Assembly: GCA_023402505.1 (NCBI GenBank)
Contig: JAEYGD010000278.1
Location: 1 to 26,923 of the forward strand
Source of the DNA: Actinomycetes bacterium
GTDB taxonomy: Bacteria > Actinomycetota > Actinomycetes > Mycobacteriales > Micromonosporaceae
Length of the DNA stretch: 26,923 bases
Direction of reading: 5' to 3'
Made by a program: the position numbers and the translations under genes. A model generated the notes under the pieces. That model was not told the DNA's origin and did not search any database. It was given only the letters and a program-made list of their open reading frames with translations. Numbering within the stretch: the first letter of the stretch is position 1; every line of letters begins with the position of its first letter. Positions 13,401 through 21,677 of the stretch are shown here, piece after piece.

Positions 13401-15154
13401 TCAGGACGCTGTTGCGCGTGCTCGGCGACGGGTACGCCAAACCGATGAGCCGCACGGTCGCCCTGATGACGACGACCGCTGTGCTGGAGGGCCTGCTCTA
13501 CGGGCTGCTGGTACCGGTGCTGCGGGAACTGTTCGGGAACACACCGTCGGACGCCTGGCCGTGGCTGACCGCCTTCGCGGCGTCCGTCGCGGTCTACGCG
13601 GTGCTCCGTTACACCAGTGACCTGTCCGGTATGCGCGTCGGCACCACCATGCTGCGGGGGATGTACCACCGCCTCGGCGAGCACCTGGCCCGGTTACCCA
13701 TCGGCTGGTACGACGCTGCCCGGGTCGGTGAGGTCTCCGTCATGGCCAGCCGCGGTCTGCTCGCGGCGATGGGTGTTTCGGCTCACCTGCTCGGGCCGTT
13801 CATCACCGCCTGCGTGACGCCACTGACGATCGTGGCTGTGCTGACGGTGTTCGAATGGCGGCTGGGGCTGGCCGCGCTGGTCGCGGTGCCCCTCGTGGCG
13901 GTCACCCAGATCTGGACCGCCCGCTCGATGGCCGCCAACGACGCCGAGAACGCGGCGCGCAGCAACGAGGCCAGCGCCCGGGTCATCGAGTACCTGCAGG
14001 CCCAGCCGGTGCTGCGGGCGGGCGGCCGGACCGGTGAGCGGTTCACCCTGCTCGACGACGCGCTGCGGGGTGTCGAGCGGGCCTCCCGCCGCCGGACGCT
14101 GTCGGTGCTGCCGAGCGTGGTGGGGCTGGCGCTCACCGTGCAGACCGCCTTCACCGTGCTTCTGGTCCTGGGGGCCTACCTCGCGCTCGGGGGCGAGATC
14201 GGGGTCGCGGAGGTCCTGACCGCCCTGGTGCTCGCCGCCCGCAGCGCCGACCCGCTGCTGTCGCTGTCCGACATCGGCGGCAAGCTGCGCAGCGCCCGCG
14301 CCGAACTGGACCGGCTCGACACGGTGCTGCGCACCGAGCCGCTTCCCGAGCCGGTCGAGCCCGTCCGGCCGCAGCGGTTCGATCTGGAACTCGACGCGGT
14401 GACCTTCCGGCACGGCGACCGCGTGGTGTTCGACGGTGTGTCGTTGTCGATACCGCAGGGGCAGCGAGTGGCCGTCGTCGGTCCGTCCGGCGCGGGTAAG
14501 AGCACCCTGCTGCAGTTGCTCGCCCGCTTCTACGACGTGGCGGGAGGCGCCGTGCGGGTGGGTGACGTCGACGTCCGACACATCGATCCCGGGGTGCTGA
14601 CGGCGCAGATCGCCATCGTCTTCCAGGACGTCTACCTCTTCGACGGCACGATCGAGGAGAACGTCCGGCTCGGTCGTCCCGACGCCGGCGAGGCCGAGGT
14701 GCGGGCGGCGGCGACCGCCGCGCGGCTCGACGAGGTAGTCGAGCGGTTGCCCGGCGGGTGGTCCGCGAACGTCGGAGAGGCCGGCGCGTCGCTCTCCGGC
14801 GGTGAGCGACAGCGGGTCTCGATCGCCCGGGCACTGCTGAAGGACGCACCGATCGTGCTGCTCGACGAGGTGACCTCGGCGCTTGATCCGGTGAACGAGG
14901 CCGCCGTCCACGACGGCATCGAGCGGCTGATGGCGGGCCGGACGGTGGTGCTGGTCGCGCATCGAATGCGGACCGTCCGACGTGCCGACCGCGTCGTCTT
15001 CGTCGACGGGGGCAGGATCGTCGAGGAAGGCAGCCACGAGGAGCTGTTGCGGCACGGCGGCCGCTACGCCGAGTTCTGGGCCGCAGCACACGACGGGCCG
15101 GGCAAGCCCACCCCTTCCGTCCGGTCCTCGATCGAGGCGTCGAGAGCCGGCTAA
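13397..15154 (+). CDS. ABC half-transporter, permease-ATPase fusion, IrtB/YbtQ-like
   Basis: A 585-residue partner of the preceding transporter. A membrane domain spans about 20-300. The ATPase domain (about 328-570) has Walker A GPSGAGKST (362-370), FQD, signature LSGGERQ (466-472), Walker B IVLLDE (486-491) and a canonical TSALD D-loop. In IrtAB-type pairs one partner has AFAD and the other SALD, as seen here. AAGGAG-type SD (13381-13386) lies ten bases before the ATG, which overlaps the previous stop by four bases. The C-terminal 25 residues beyond the ATPase fold are Ser/Pro-rich. There is no periplasmic binding-protein gene nearby, consistent with the IrtAB type. Confidence 0.88.
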   Translation: MIRTLLRVLGDGYAKPMSRTVALMTTTAVLEGLLYGLLVPVLRELFGNTPSDAWPWLTAFAASVAVYAVLRYTSDLSGMRVGTTMLRGMYHRLGEHLARLPIGWYDAARVGEVSVMASRGLLAAMGVSAHLLGPFITACVTPLTIVAVLTVFEWRLGLAALVAVPLVAVTQIWTARSMAANDAENAARSNEASARVIEYLQAQPVLRAGGRTGERFTLLDDALRGVERASRRRTLSVLPSVVGLALTVQTAFTVLLVLGAYLALGGEIGVAEVLTALVLAARSADPLLSLSDIGGKLRSARAELDRLDTVLRTEPLPEPVEPVRPQRFDLELDAVTFRHGDRVVFDGVSLSIPQGQRVAVVGPSGAGKSTLLQLLARFYDVAGGAVRVGDVDVRHIDPGVLTAQIAIVFQDVYLFDGTIEENVRLGRPDAGEAEVRAAATAARLDEVVERLPGGWSANVGEAGASLSGGERQRVSIARALLKDAPIVLLDEVTSALDPVNEAAVHDGIERLMAGRTVVLVAHRMRTVRRADRVVFVDGGRIVEEGSHEELLRHGGRYAEFWAAAHDGPGKPTPSVRSSIEASRAG

Positions 15155-15168
15155 CGCCCGAGAGGACC

Positions 15169-15222
15169 GTGGGGTTGCTCGCGGGCGCGCACCCGCTGCC
15201 CATCGAGATGTATGGCAAGTAG
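15169..15222 (+). CDS. Possible 17-residue leader peptide or small peptide
   Basis: A GTG-started frame of 17 codons (MGLLAGAHPLPIEMYGK) fills most of the 83 bp gap between the second ABC gene and the beta-propeller gene. It stops at TAG 15220-15222, immediately before the SD of the next gene. Its own SD (GAGAGG, 15160-15165) is only three bases from the start, which is short. Sixteen of 17 codons end in G or C, but that is expected by chance here. It could be a translation-coupling leader, a tiny peptide product or simply noise. Confidence 0.25.
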   Translation: MGLLAGAHPLPIEMYGK

Positions 15223-15237
15223 AAGCAGGAGGGCCTG

Positions 15238-16398
15238 ATGGAGCACCACGGCGATGACGACACGCAGCAGGTTGATCGGTCAGCGCAGCGCGTATCACCA
15301 CTTCCGGCAGGCGACCGGTTCGGCTCCGAGTCGTCGAACTGGGTCCTTACCGAAACGCGTCGGCTGTTCGACATGCTGGGCGACCCACGGCCGGGTCACG
15401 GGCTGCTGGGGGTCAGTGACCCCGACGTACACCGCCGTGGTCAAGGCTGGTCGATGTTCGTCGGAGCGGTCACCACAAGGTTCGCCGTACGGATCTTCGA
15501 GGCCCACTTGCCGCCGTCGGCGGACATCACCGACGACTGTTGGCAGTTCGTCATCGATGGTCGCGGCCGCGCGGTTCCGCTCGGCCCGCCCCGGCGTGGC
15601 GACTGGGACGCTGCCGGCATGCATACGCCGAACTACGTCCAAGGTGAGGTGGATGGTAAGCCGGTCGAGCGGATCTACTACGCCGGGCAGCGCTCGCGGA
15701 GGATGAGCGGACCGCGCAGCCGGTATGCGATCGGCTGCCTTGAACGCGAGGACGGACAGTGGCGTCGACGTCCCGAGCCGGTGCTCTGCGGGGACGCGGA
15801 ACGGCCGAGCGCCATGGAACCTTTCGTCCTGTGGACCGCCCGCCGGTGGCGTATGTGGTACCTGGCCTGCGTCGGCGAGGTCGGCCGAGGCGAGCAGCCG
15901 GACTACGAGCTGCGTTACACCGAAAGCGACGACGGACTGCGATGGCAGGCACCTGAACGGTTTGCCACCAGCGCCGAGGGCTTCTTTGACAACACCGTTG
16001 CCGATAGCCCGCGCGGTTGGCGAATGATCCTCGCTCGCGGCACCAACCTGCACGGGACCACTCCGTTCCCGTCCCAGGGCTTGTGGATAACCGAAAGCGA
16101 GGGCCCACCGGCGGGACGGATCGGCTGGTCCCGGCCACAACGACTTCTCGACACCGACACCCACGCTGAGCCGTGGTACGCGGCCGGCGTCTGCGGGCCG
16201 GCGTGTGTTCTCGACGGCGACGACGTCATGCACGTTTTCGCCACCGGAACCCATGCGCCGATCTCCTGGCCCCGCGCCGTGTTCAACCGATTGCGGGTCC
16301 GACAGCTCCCACCGGTGCCCGCGCCGTTCTACCTGGCGACTGGCCGGATCACCTTTCACCGGCAGCCGCGGGAGTTTACCGACGCCAGTCGTTGTTAA
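15238..16398 (+). CDS. GH43/GH32-like five-bladed beta-propeller protein
   Basis: A 386-residue protein without a signal peptide. The repeating pattern is that of five-bladed glycosidase propellers: SDPDVHRRGQGWSMFVGA (about 60-77), RRWRMWYLA (about 202-210), YTESDDGLRW (about 226-235), and a later ITESEGPP and VMHVFATGTH. Aspartate in SDPDV fits the first-blade position of GH43/GH32 enzymes, and glutamate in AMEPFV could be the second acid. I cannot place it in a defined subfamily, and a non-catalytic propeller is possible. AGGAGG lies five to eight bases before ATG 15238. Third positions are noticeably less G/C-rich than in the ABC genes, suggesting transfer. Confidence 0.6.
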   Translation: MEHHGDDDTQQVDRSAQRVSPLPAGDRFGSESSNWVLTETRRLFDMLGDPRPGHGLLGVSDPDVHRRGQGWSMFVGAVTTRFAVRIFEAHLPPSADITDDCWQFVIDGRGRAVPLGPPRRGDWDAAGMHTPNYVQGEVDGKPVERIYYAGQRSRRMSGPRSRYAIGCLEREDGQWRRRPEPVLCGDAERPSAMEPFVLWTARRWRMWYLACVGEVGRGEQPDYELRYTESDDGLRWQAPERFATSAEGFFDNTVADSPRGWRMILARGTNLHGTTPFPSQGLWITESEGPPAGRIGWSRPQRLLDTDTHAEPWYAAGVCGPACVLDGDDVMHVFATGTHAPISWPRAVFNRLRVRQLPPVPAPFYLATGRITFHRQPREFTDASRC

Positions 16399-16858
16399 GG
16401 TGACGATCTCGGCGCTGACCATGGAACCGGACGTCTCAATTACAAGGCGCGCCCGACGATGGTCGCTGCGTCCACCACCGTCCGGTACGTCCGCGAACTC
16501 CCTCCGGTCCGTCCACTGATGTTCGGCGACGGCCGGCTCCGTTGATGTCACCTGCTGGTGTCAAGCACGCATCGGCCCCCACGTCGGCGAAGGAAGGTCA
16601 GCCTCGCCCGGCGCTGCTCAACGGTTTCGCTAGGTACGCGAGCGTCCGGTCGGGTGCATCGCCTTGGCTACCCAGTTCGTCGGCCCAGGTCTCGACCCCG
16701 TCGGGCCTCAAGCTCACCCCTACTCGGGCCCTGGCGCCGCGCCCTACGGACCCCTTGGTCCGGTCCACTCTCTGCCGCCCGCCCAAGCGCTGCGGACACC
16801 GTGCTGGCCGGTCTCGACCGGGGCACCGGATCGACCGGCACGTCTTTATGCTGCGGCA
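16399..16858. other. 460 bp stretch without a supported gene
   Basis: Lower-bias DNA between the propeller gene and the lipoprotein gene. Open frames exist on both strands (plus 16542-16928 and minus 16598-16870), but neither has an SD or a recognisable motif, and the plus one runs into the lipoprotein signal sequence. No strong hairpin or repeat is seen apart from a weak imperfect dyad near 16548-16561. The promoter of the lipoprotein should lie here. Confidence 0.5.
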
Positions 16859-17509
16859 GTGCACGCGCATGCTCCGGTCATCGGTCCATCCCGGACGGCG
16901 CTGGTCGGGCTTGTGCTCGCCGCCCTGACACTTACTGCCTGTGGGTCGCCATCCTCGGCGCCGAGCACCGGGTCCACCGCCCCTGCCGGCTCAAAATGGC
17001 AGGATGTTTCAGGCACACCGAATCCGGCCGATACCTCCGGCCCCGCCATCCGCTGCAGGTGGTTCGGCCCCGCCGGTCAGTACGACCCCACCTACTGCCA
17101 GCGAGTGGTGGACGACGAACTGGGCCGCGGCGAGCTCAGCTCCAGGCAGCGAGCCGAGGCGGAGCCCGCAGCCGAGGCCGTCCGCGCGGCGTTGGACCGG
17201 ATGAAGTTCGACTGTGCCCGGCCGGTCACCGAGGAGTGCGTGGCGGAGCAAGCCCGCCGGCGGATGTTTCCGGCTACGGACAGCCCGGAGCAGATGGCCG
17301 ACCAGATCCGGCAGGTGCTCACCACCGCGGGCTTCACCGACATCGTCGTACGACCAGCCCGGCGAGCGGATCCGGCACCCCGGCACGCCATCGTCTACGC
17401 CGTACCGGCTGGCGCCGCCTGCGTGTTGGGCTACCTTGGCGCAGGCGGCCGGGGCGGCGGACAGCAGCGAGTGCTCGGTGCCTTGCCGGGCGGCCAGTGC
17501 CTCGCCTGA
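16859..17509 (+). CDS. Putative lipoprotein
   Basis: A 216-residue protein. The frame is open back to 16664, but the GTG at 16859 gives a normal lipoprotein signal: a short Arg-containing n-region, the hydrophobic run ALVGLVLAALTL, and lipobox LTAC with Cys28. A Ser/Thr/Pro/Gly linker follows (about 29-58), then a helical Glu/Arg/Ala domain with Cys pairs (CRW, YCQR, DCARPVTEEC) and a C-terminal beta region ending in a Cys. No family is recognised. No good SD is visible, so the start rests on the signal peptide. It lies in the less biased island and ends 56 bp before the tRNA-Pro relic. Confidence 0.65.
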   Translation: MHAHAPVIGPSRTALVGLVLAALTLTACGSPSSAPSTGSTAPAGSKWQDVSGTPNPADTSGPAIRCRWFGPAGQYDPTYCQRVVDDELGRGELSSRQRAEAEPAAEAVRAALDRMKFDCARPVTEECVAEQARRRMFPATDSPEQMADQIRQVLTTAGFTDIVVRPARRADPAPRHAIVYAVPAGAACVLGYLGAGGRGGGQQRVLGALPGGQCLA

Positions 17510-17565
17510 ACAGCCGTTCTACGACGAGACGGCGTATCCATCGATCGGACCCGGCCCTCGGACCT

Positions 17566-17610
17566 TGGTGGGAACGGCGGGATATGAACCGACGACCCCT
17601 TGACCCCCAG
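17566..17610 (-). mobile_element. tRNA-Pro(GGG) 3'-half relic, probable attachment-site remnant
   Basis: Read on the minus strand, this 45-base segment is a tRNA from the anticodon loop to CCA. It has loop CTGGGGG (17604-17610), 3' anticodon stem TCAAG, variable GGGTC, a T-arm with loop TTCATAT, acceptor strand CGTTCCC, discriminator A, and encoded CCA (17566-17568). The loop matches proline tRNA with anticodon GGG. There is no 5' half: similarity stops at 17610. The T-loop has T for the invariant A58 and the T-stem has one mismatch, so it is not functional. Partial 3' copies like this are left when an integrative element inserts in a tRNA gene; pSAM2 is a known tRNA-Pro user. The 195 bp around it hold no gene. 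Confidence 0.7.
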
Positions 17611-17703
17611 GCAACCAGAGGCCTGAACTGGTGCTCCGCAGGAGCCAAGCTGCTGCGATCGTCCCCGGGCGTCCGTGCTCTCCGCTGTGCGTAGGGTGCG
17701 GAA

Positions 17704-18267
17704 GTGACAAGAAGCGAGCATCTCTCGGAGCAGTTGGACTGGTACTGGCGCAGGAACCTGCGGCCACGGCTGGAGGGTCTCACCGACGAGGAGTACTTCT
17801 GGGAGCCGGTGCGCGGCTGCTGGAGTATCCGCCCGCGGGGCACGTCGGCCGCACCGATGTCGGAAGGTGCGGGGGAATGGACGATGGACTACGTGTTCCC
17901 TGGCCCGGTGCCGGCGCCAGTGACCACGATTGCCTGGCGACTGGCGCACATTATCGTCTCGTGTCTGGGCTATCGGGTCGGATGGTACTTCGGCGGCCAG
18001 GACGTCGACTCCGAGACATTCGCCTACGCGGGGACCGCTGACGAGGCACTGAAACAGCTCGATGAGATGTATGGGAAATGGAACGCGGGGGTTCGCGGCC
18101 TCTCGGACGCTGACCTGGAGAATCTACCCTCGGCGGGTCCCGAGCGTTTTCCAATGGAGAACCGAATCCTGCACGTCAACAGGGAGCTGATCCATCACGG
18201 TGCCGAAATTTCTCTGCTGCGCGACCTCTACCGCTGGCAGGACGGAGCCGTACCGCGGCGAATATGA
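17704..18267 (+). CDS. DinB-superfamily protein
   Basis: A 187-residue four-helix-bundle protein of the DinB/YfiT type, a metal-binding fold seen in thiol-dependent transferases and many uncharacterised actinobacterial proteins. Candidate metal ligands are His82 in RLAHII and His157 with His164/165 in HVNRELIHHGAEI, matching the family's three-His layout. The opening residues (QLDWYWRRNLRPRLEGLT) are the usual first helix, and WSIRP with its Trp-Ser pair is also typical. The GTG at 17704 is the first usable start; the SD is weak. Codon bias is lower than in the ABC genes. The substrate is unknown; a mycothiol-linked role is possible from the family only. Confidence 0.8.
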   Translation: MTRSEHLSEQLDWYWRRNLRPRLEGLTDEEYFWEPVRGCWSIRPRGTSAAPMSEGAGEWTMDYVFPGPVPAPVTTIAWRLAHIIVSCLGYRVGWYFGGQDVDSETFAYAGTADEALKQLDEMYGKWNAGVRGLSDADLENLPSAGPERFPMENRILHVNRELIHHGAEISLLRDLYRWQDGAVPRRI

Positions 18268-18270
18268 CTT

Positions 18271-18347
18271 ACCGGCTACCGGTGATCGAGCTTCGGGAAG
18301 CCACGTGGCCTGCGTGACGCGCCAGGGCTGCGAGCTTCGGTGAAGCT
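18271..18347 (+). terminator. Hairpins after the DinB gene
   Basis: Three small hairpins follow the stop codon at 18265-18267: ACCGG/CCGGT around a 3-base loop (18271-18283), GCTT/AAGC (18290-18301), and AGCTTC/GAAGCT (18333-18347). The last two share GAGCTTCGG as a near-direct repeat about 43 bp apart. No T-run follows. Together they are a plausible stop to rightward transcription. Confidence 0.4.
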
Positions 18348-18433
18348 GAGCTGTCGAGCAACGTCCGATCCCGTCGCTGCCTCCGCCTGAATCACACACG
18401 AGGGTGCGGCCGGCCCGGCTGCGACGCGGCCGG

Positions 18434-18627
18434 CATTCGGGGATCACCATCAGGGATGCCCGGCGCACCTGCGCCTCGCTCCTGGCCGACCTGGACGTGC
18501 ACCCCCGGGTGGCGATGCAGATCCTCCGACACGCCCAGTTCGCCATCACGATGGAGATCTACACGGTGGTGTCGTCGGCGGCTACCGCGACGCGCTCAAG
18601 CGGCTCGGCAGCGCACTCGACCGGTGA
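18434..18627 (+). pseudogene. Tyrosine recombinase (integrase) C-terminal remnant
   Basis: The last part of a phage/ICE-type integrase is readable: ITIRDARRTCASLLADLDVH, then PRVAMQILRHAQFAITMEIY. This matches the actinomycete integrase ending that carries the second Arg, the HxLRH-like box and the catalytic Tyr. The normal HDxRHT reads RDARRT, so the first His is lost. After about 18570 the frame breaks, and the expected tail (YRDALKRLGSALDR, stop TGA 18625-18627) continues in another frame. All N-terminal parts are missing. It is therefore inactive. It lies 86 bp from the tRNA-Lys gene and about 820 bp from the tRNA-Pro relic, consistent with a decayed integrative element. Confidence 0.8.
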
Positions 18628-18712
18628 AGGGCCTACTGCTGTACTTCGCTGCTGTACCGGTCCGGATCATGGCAAGAGCGACCCCAAAAAGGGCCGCTGA
18701 GCGGGTACGGAG

Positions 18713-18784
18713 TGGGCCGCCAGGGACTCGAACCCTGAACCTATGGATTAAAAGTCCACAGCTCTGCCATTGAGCTAGCGGCCC
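18713..18784 (-). tRNA. tRNA-Lys (anticodon TTT)
   Basis: A complete cloverleaf of 72 bases on the minus strand. Acceptor GGGCCGC/GCGGCCC is fully paired, and the D-arm is GCTC...GAGC. The anticodon stem GTGGA/TCCAT closes loop CTTTTAA (anticodon TTT). The T-arm CAGGG/CCCTG closes TTCGAGT, and the discriminator is A. CCA is not encoded; CTC follows. All invariant positions look normal, so it should be functional. The 173 bp between it and the upstream STAND gene show no other element. Confidence 0.97.
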
Positions 18785-18957
18785 GTTGGGCCATCAGGCT
18801 ACCCGACCAACCGCCCGCCGGCTGATGTCCGCCGGGCCGCGGGGGTGGGGCGGCCGTTGTTGATGTCCCCTGCGACGCAGGTTCCCGCCCGATCGTCCGG
18901 CCGGAGCCAAGCCCGCCGGCCCGGTCCGGCATTGACCGCCACCCGCTCCGGCACCCG

Positions 18958-21591
18958 TTACTCCGCGCCGGCCGCCGTCCGGATCAGGGGTTCCAGTCCG
19001 GCGGCCCGGTCCGTGTTGCCCAACCGGGTGAAGATCGCCTGCGCCTGCTCGAACGCCGCCCGCGCACCGCCCGGGTCGGAGTCCAGCCGGGCGCGGCCCA
19101 GGCTGACCAGTGTCGCGGCCTGGAAGGAGTGCCAGCCTCGGGTACGCCACAACGAGACGGATTCCTCCAGGTGCGGGATCGCCCGGTCCGGCCGGCCGCC
19201 GGCCAGTTCGATCTCGCCGAGGAGTTGGAGCGCCTCGGCCCGGTGATGGGTCAGGTGGTGTTCGCGGCTCAGCGCCAGCGACATCTCGGCCGCCTCGCGT
19301 GCGCCCGGATCACCCCGTTTGACGTGCAGCCGGGCCAGGGCCAGCAGGGTCAGCGTCGCGACGTAGTCGTCCCGGTAGGCGCGGGAGATCGCGAGGGACT
19401 CGGTGAGCAGCCGGTGGCTCTCGTCGAGGTTGCCGAGCTCTCGGTGGGCGATGCCGGCGAACTGCAGCGCGGTGGCCTCCCAGCGTGGATTGCCGAGTTC
19501 CCGGGCCCGGTCGAGCGCGGTGGCGGTGTGGGTCGCGGCCGTGTCGTACTGCCCCTGTTCGAAGGTGGCCACCGCCAGGGCGAGGTGGGCGCGGGCCTCG
19601 CCGCCGAGGTGGTCCGACCGCGCGGCGAGCCGCAGTGCCCGTTCGCCCATCGTCACCGCCTGCGGGTACGAGCCGGCAGCGGTCAGCGCCCAGGAGCACA
19701 TGACTGCCGCGTCCGAGCTGCCCTGGTCGTGCCCGAGAGCGGTGAACATCTCCAGCAGCCGGAGCGAGTCGTCGTGCAGCCGGGTCATCGCGGCACCGTC
19801 GCCCGCCCCGACGCTCCAGGTGGTGACGTCGATCAGGCCGCGGAGCATGACGGCCTCGCCGAGCCGGTTGCCGGCCCGCTGGCAGACCGCCAGCACCTCG
19901 GTGTTGAGACTGACCCAGTCGGAGTACATGCCGCGTAGGTCGAAGTACTTCTCGAGCCGGCCGGCTAGGTCGAAGGCGAGGTCGTCCAGGCCGAGCCGGC
20001 AGGACTGGCGGGCCGCGGCGACCAGCGCGGCTCGTTCGGCGTCGAACCAGTCCAGGGGGTCGACGTCCCGCAGGTGGTCCTCGGCCCAGCCGATCGACGG
20101 GCGGGGCGCGGGACTGGCGACGAGGGCGAAACACGGGCCCGGGATGGCCGGGACCATCCGCTCCGCGAGCACGACCCAGCCGCCGAACCCACGGACGAGT
20201 GCCCGGGCGATGCCTTCCTCCGGTTCGTCCGCCGCGGCGGTCTCGACCGCGAAGAGCCGTACCAGGTCGTGGAAGCGGTACCGGACCTGACCCGCCACGT
20301 CGGTGCCGGCGACGGCGAGCAGTTGGGCGTCGACCAGCGTCTCGAGGTGCTCGGTGGCCTGCTCGAACGGGCAGTCGAGCGTGGTGGCGGCGAGCCAGGC
20401 GGGAAAATCGGGGAGGTCGAAGTGGGCCAGGAGACGAAAGAGGCGTCGCGGCTCCTCGTCCAGCTCGCGGTAGCTCAGGGCCAGTGACGCCCGTACGGCG
20501 AGGTCACCGGTCGCGAGTCGGTCCAGCCGCCGCCGCTCGTCGCCCAGCAGCGCCGCCAGGTGCGCGAGTCGCCAGGCCGGGCGGGCCGCCAGCCGGGCGC
20601 CCGCTATCCGTACGGCGAGCGGCAGGCCGCCGCAGTACTCCGCGATCTCGGTGGCCTTCTCGGGATGCCCGGCGACGCGCTCGTCGTCGGTGATCCGGGC
20701 GAGCAACTGGATCGCCTCGTCCGGCGTGAACAGGTCCAGCTCGACGTGCCGGGCGCCCTCGATGCCGGTCAACCGGAGCCGGCTGGTGATCATCACGGCG
20801 CAGCTCGGCGAGCCGGGCAGGAGCGGGCGGACCTGCTGGTCCGAGGTGGCGTTGTCCAGCACGACGAGTACCCGGCGGCGGGCCAGCAGCGTACGGAAGA
20901 TCTCGGCCCGTTCGCTCTGGCTGTCGGGGATGCCGCGGGGGTCGACGCCGAGCGCCCGGAGGAACCGGGCCAGCACGTCACCGGGACCCAGCGGAGAACC
21001 CTCCGCGTCGCGCAGGTCGACCCAGAGCTGACCGTCCGGGTACGCCCCGGCCAGCAGGTGCGCCACGTGCAGGGCGAGGGTCGTCTTGCCGAGGCCGCCC
21101 ATGCCGGAGATGGCGACGATCACCTGTGCGCCGGGGCGGTCCGCGTCGAGAGGCCCGGTCAGCAGGGTCCGCAGGGCCTGCACCTGCGCGTCGCGACCGG
21201 TGAAGTCCGCGATGTCGGGCGGCAGCATGATGGGGGCCGTACCGCTGGGCCGGGCGGCCGGTGTGGGGGCCCGGTGCGGCCGCTGGCTTTCCGGTTGCTC
21301 GGAGTGGGCCAGCAGGGCATCGCGGGCGGCCACCCAGTCGGCGACCACCTCGTCGTCGAGCTGGCAGGCGCGGACGAAGCCGGCGACGACCTCGCGTCTC
21401 GGCAGCGTGGACCGGCTCAGCGCGGAGGCGATCGTGCTGATCGCCAGATGGTCGCCGGAGGCTCTCGCCTTGGCCGAGAGCTGCCGGAAGGTCAGGCCGG
21501 ACCAGAGTTTCAGCGCGCGCAGCGCCGCGACGAACTCGGCCGGCGTGCTCGCCTGCTCCGGTCGTGGGGGATCGTGACTGAGCTGGGTCAT
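18958..21591 (-). CDS. HTH-STAND ATPase with C-terminal TPRs
   Basis: An 877-residue signal-transduction ATPase. The N-terminal 95 residues form a helix-turn-helix-like domain (AEFVAALRALKLWSGLTFRQ at about 18-37, and the recognition part around ISTIASALSRSTLPRR). An NB-ARC type nucleotide-binding domain follows, with P-loop GMGGLGKTT (163-171), Walker B VLVVLDNA (241-248), sensor MITSR (267-271) and the GGLPLA motif (321-326). A winged-helix region and then TPR-type helical repeats (about 580-865) complete it. This resembles AfsR/SARP relatives but lacks the SARP activation domain. STAND proteins sense a ligand through the repeats and switch by ATP-driven oligomerisation; the ligand here is unknown. 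ATG 21591 has GGGAGGG five bases upstream. Confidence 0.9.
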   Translation of the reverse strand: MTQLSHDPPRPEQASTPAEFVAALRALKLWSGLTFRQLSAKARASGDHLAISTIASALSRSTLPRREVVAGFVRACQLDDEVVADWVAARDALLAHSEQPESQRPHRAPTPAARPSGTAPIMLPPDIADFTGRDAQVQALRTLLTGPLDADRPGAQVIVAISGMGGLGKTTLALHVAHLLAGAYPDGQLWVDLRDAEGSPLGPGDVLARFLRALGVDPRGIPDSQSERAEIFRTLLARRRVLVVLDNATSDQQVRPLLPGSPSCAVMITSRLRLTGIEGARHVELDLFTPDEAIQLLARITDDERVAGHPEKATEIAEYCGGLPLAVRIAGARLAARPAWRLAHLAALLGDERRRLDRLATGDLAVRASLALSYRELDEEPRRLFRLLAHFDLPDFPAWLAATTLDCPFEQATEHLETLVDAQLLAVAGTDVAGQVRYRFHDLVRLFAVETAAADEPEEGIARALVRGFGGWVVLAERMVPAIPGPCFALVASPAPRPSIGWAEDHLRDVDPLDWFDAERAALVAAARQSCRLGLDDLAFDLAGRLEKYFDLRGMYSDWVSLNTEVLAVCQRAGNRLGEAVMLRGLIDVTTWSVGAGDGAAMTRLHDDSLRLLEMFTALGHDQGSSDAAVMCSWALTAAGSYPQAVTMGERALRLAARSDHLGGEARAHLALAVATFEQGQYDTAATHTATALDRARELGNPRWEATALQFAGIAHRELGNLDESHRLLTESLAISRAYRDDYVATLTLLALARLHVKRGDPGAREAAEMSLALSREHHLTHHRAEALQLLGEIELAGGRPDRAIPHLEESVSLWRTRGWHSFQAATLVSLGRARLDSDPGGARAAFEQAQAIFTRLGNTDRAAGLEPLIRTAAGAE

Positions 21592-21677
21592 GGCCGCCCT
21601 CCCGGCACAGGCATCGGTCGACGCCTATGGTAGTGCCGGTGCGGAGCCGGGCCGTCACGTAGGGGAGCCGGGCGGCG

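Noticed and set aside
15208..15216. Met-Tyr-Gly in the 17-residue peptide resembling the XYG splice motif of spliceotide precursors
   Set aside because: No radical-SAM splicease or partner gene is present, and a three-residue match is meaningless alone.
16598..16870. 90-codon minus-strand frame in the gap before the lipoprotein gene
   Set aside because: Its C-terminal part looks mildly protein-like, but there is no SD, no known motif, and it overlaps the lipoprotein start region.
18713..18784. tRNA-Lys as the attachment site of the integrase remnant
   Set aside because: No second copy of its 3' end is found in the window, whereas a tRNA-Pro half copy is; it remains possible but unsupported.
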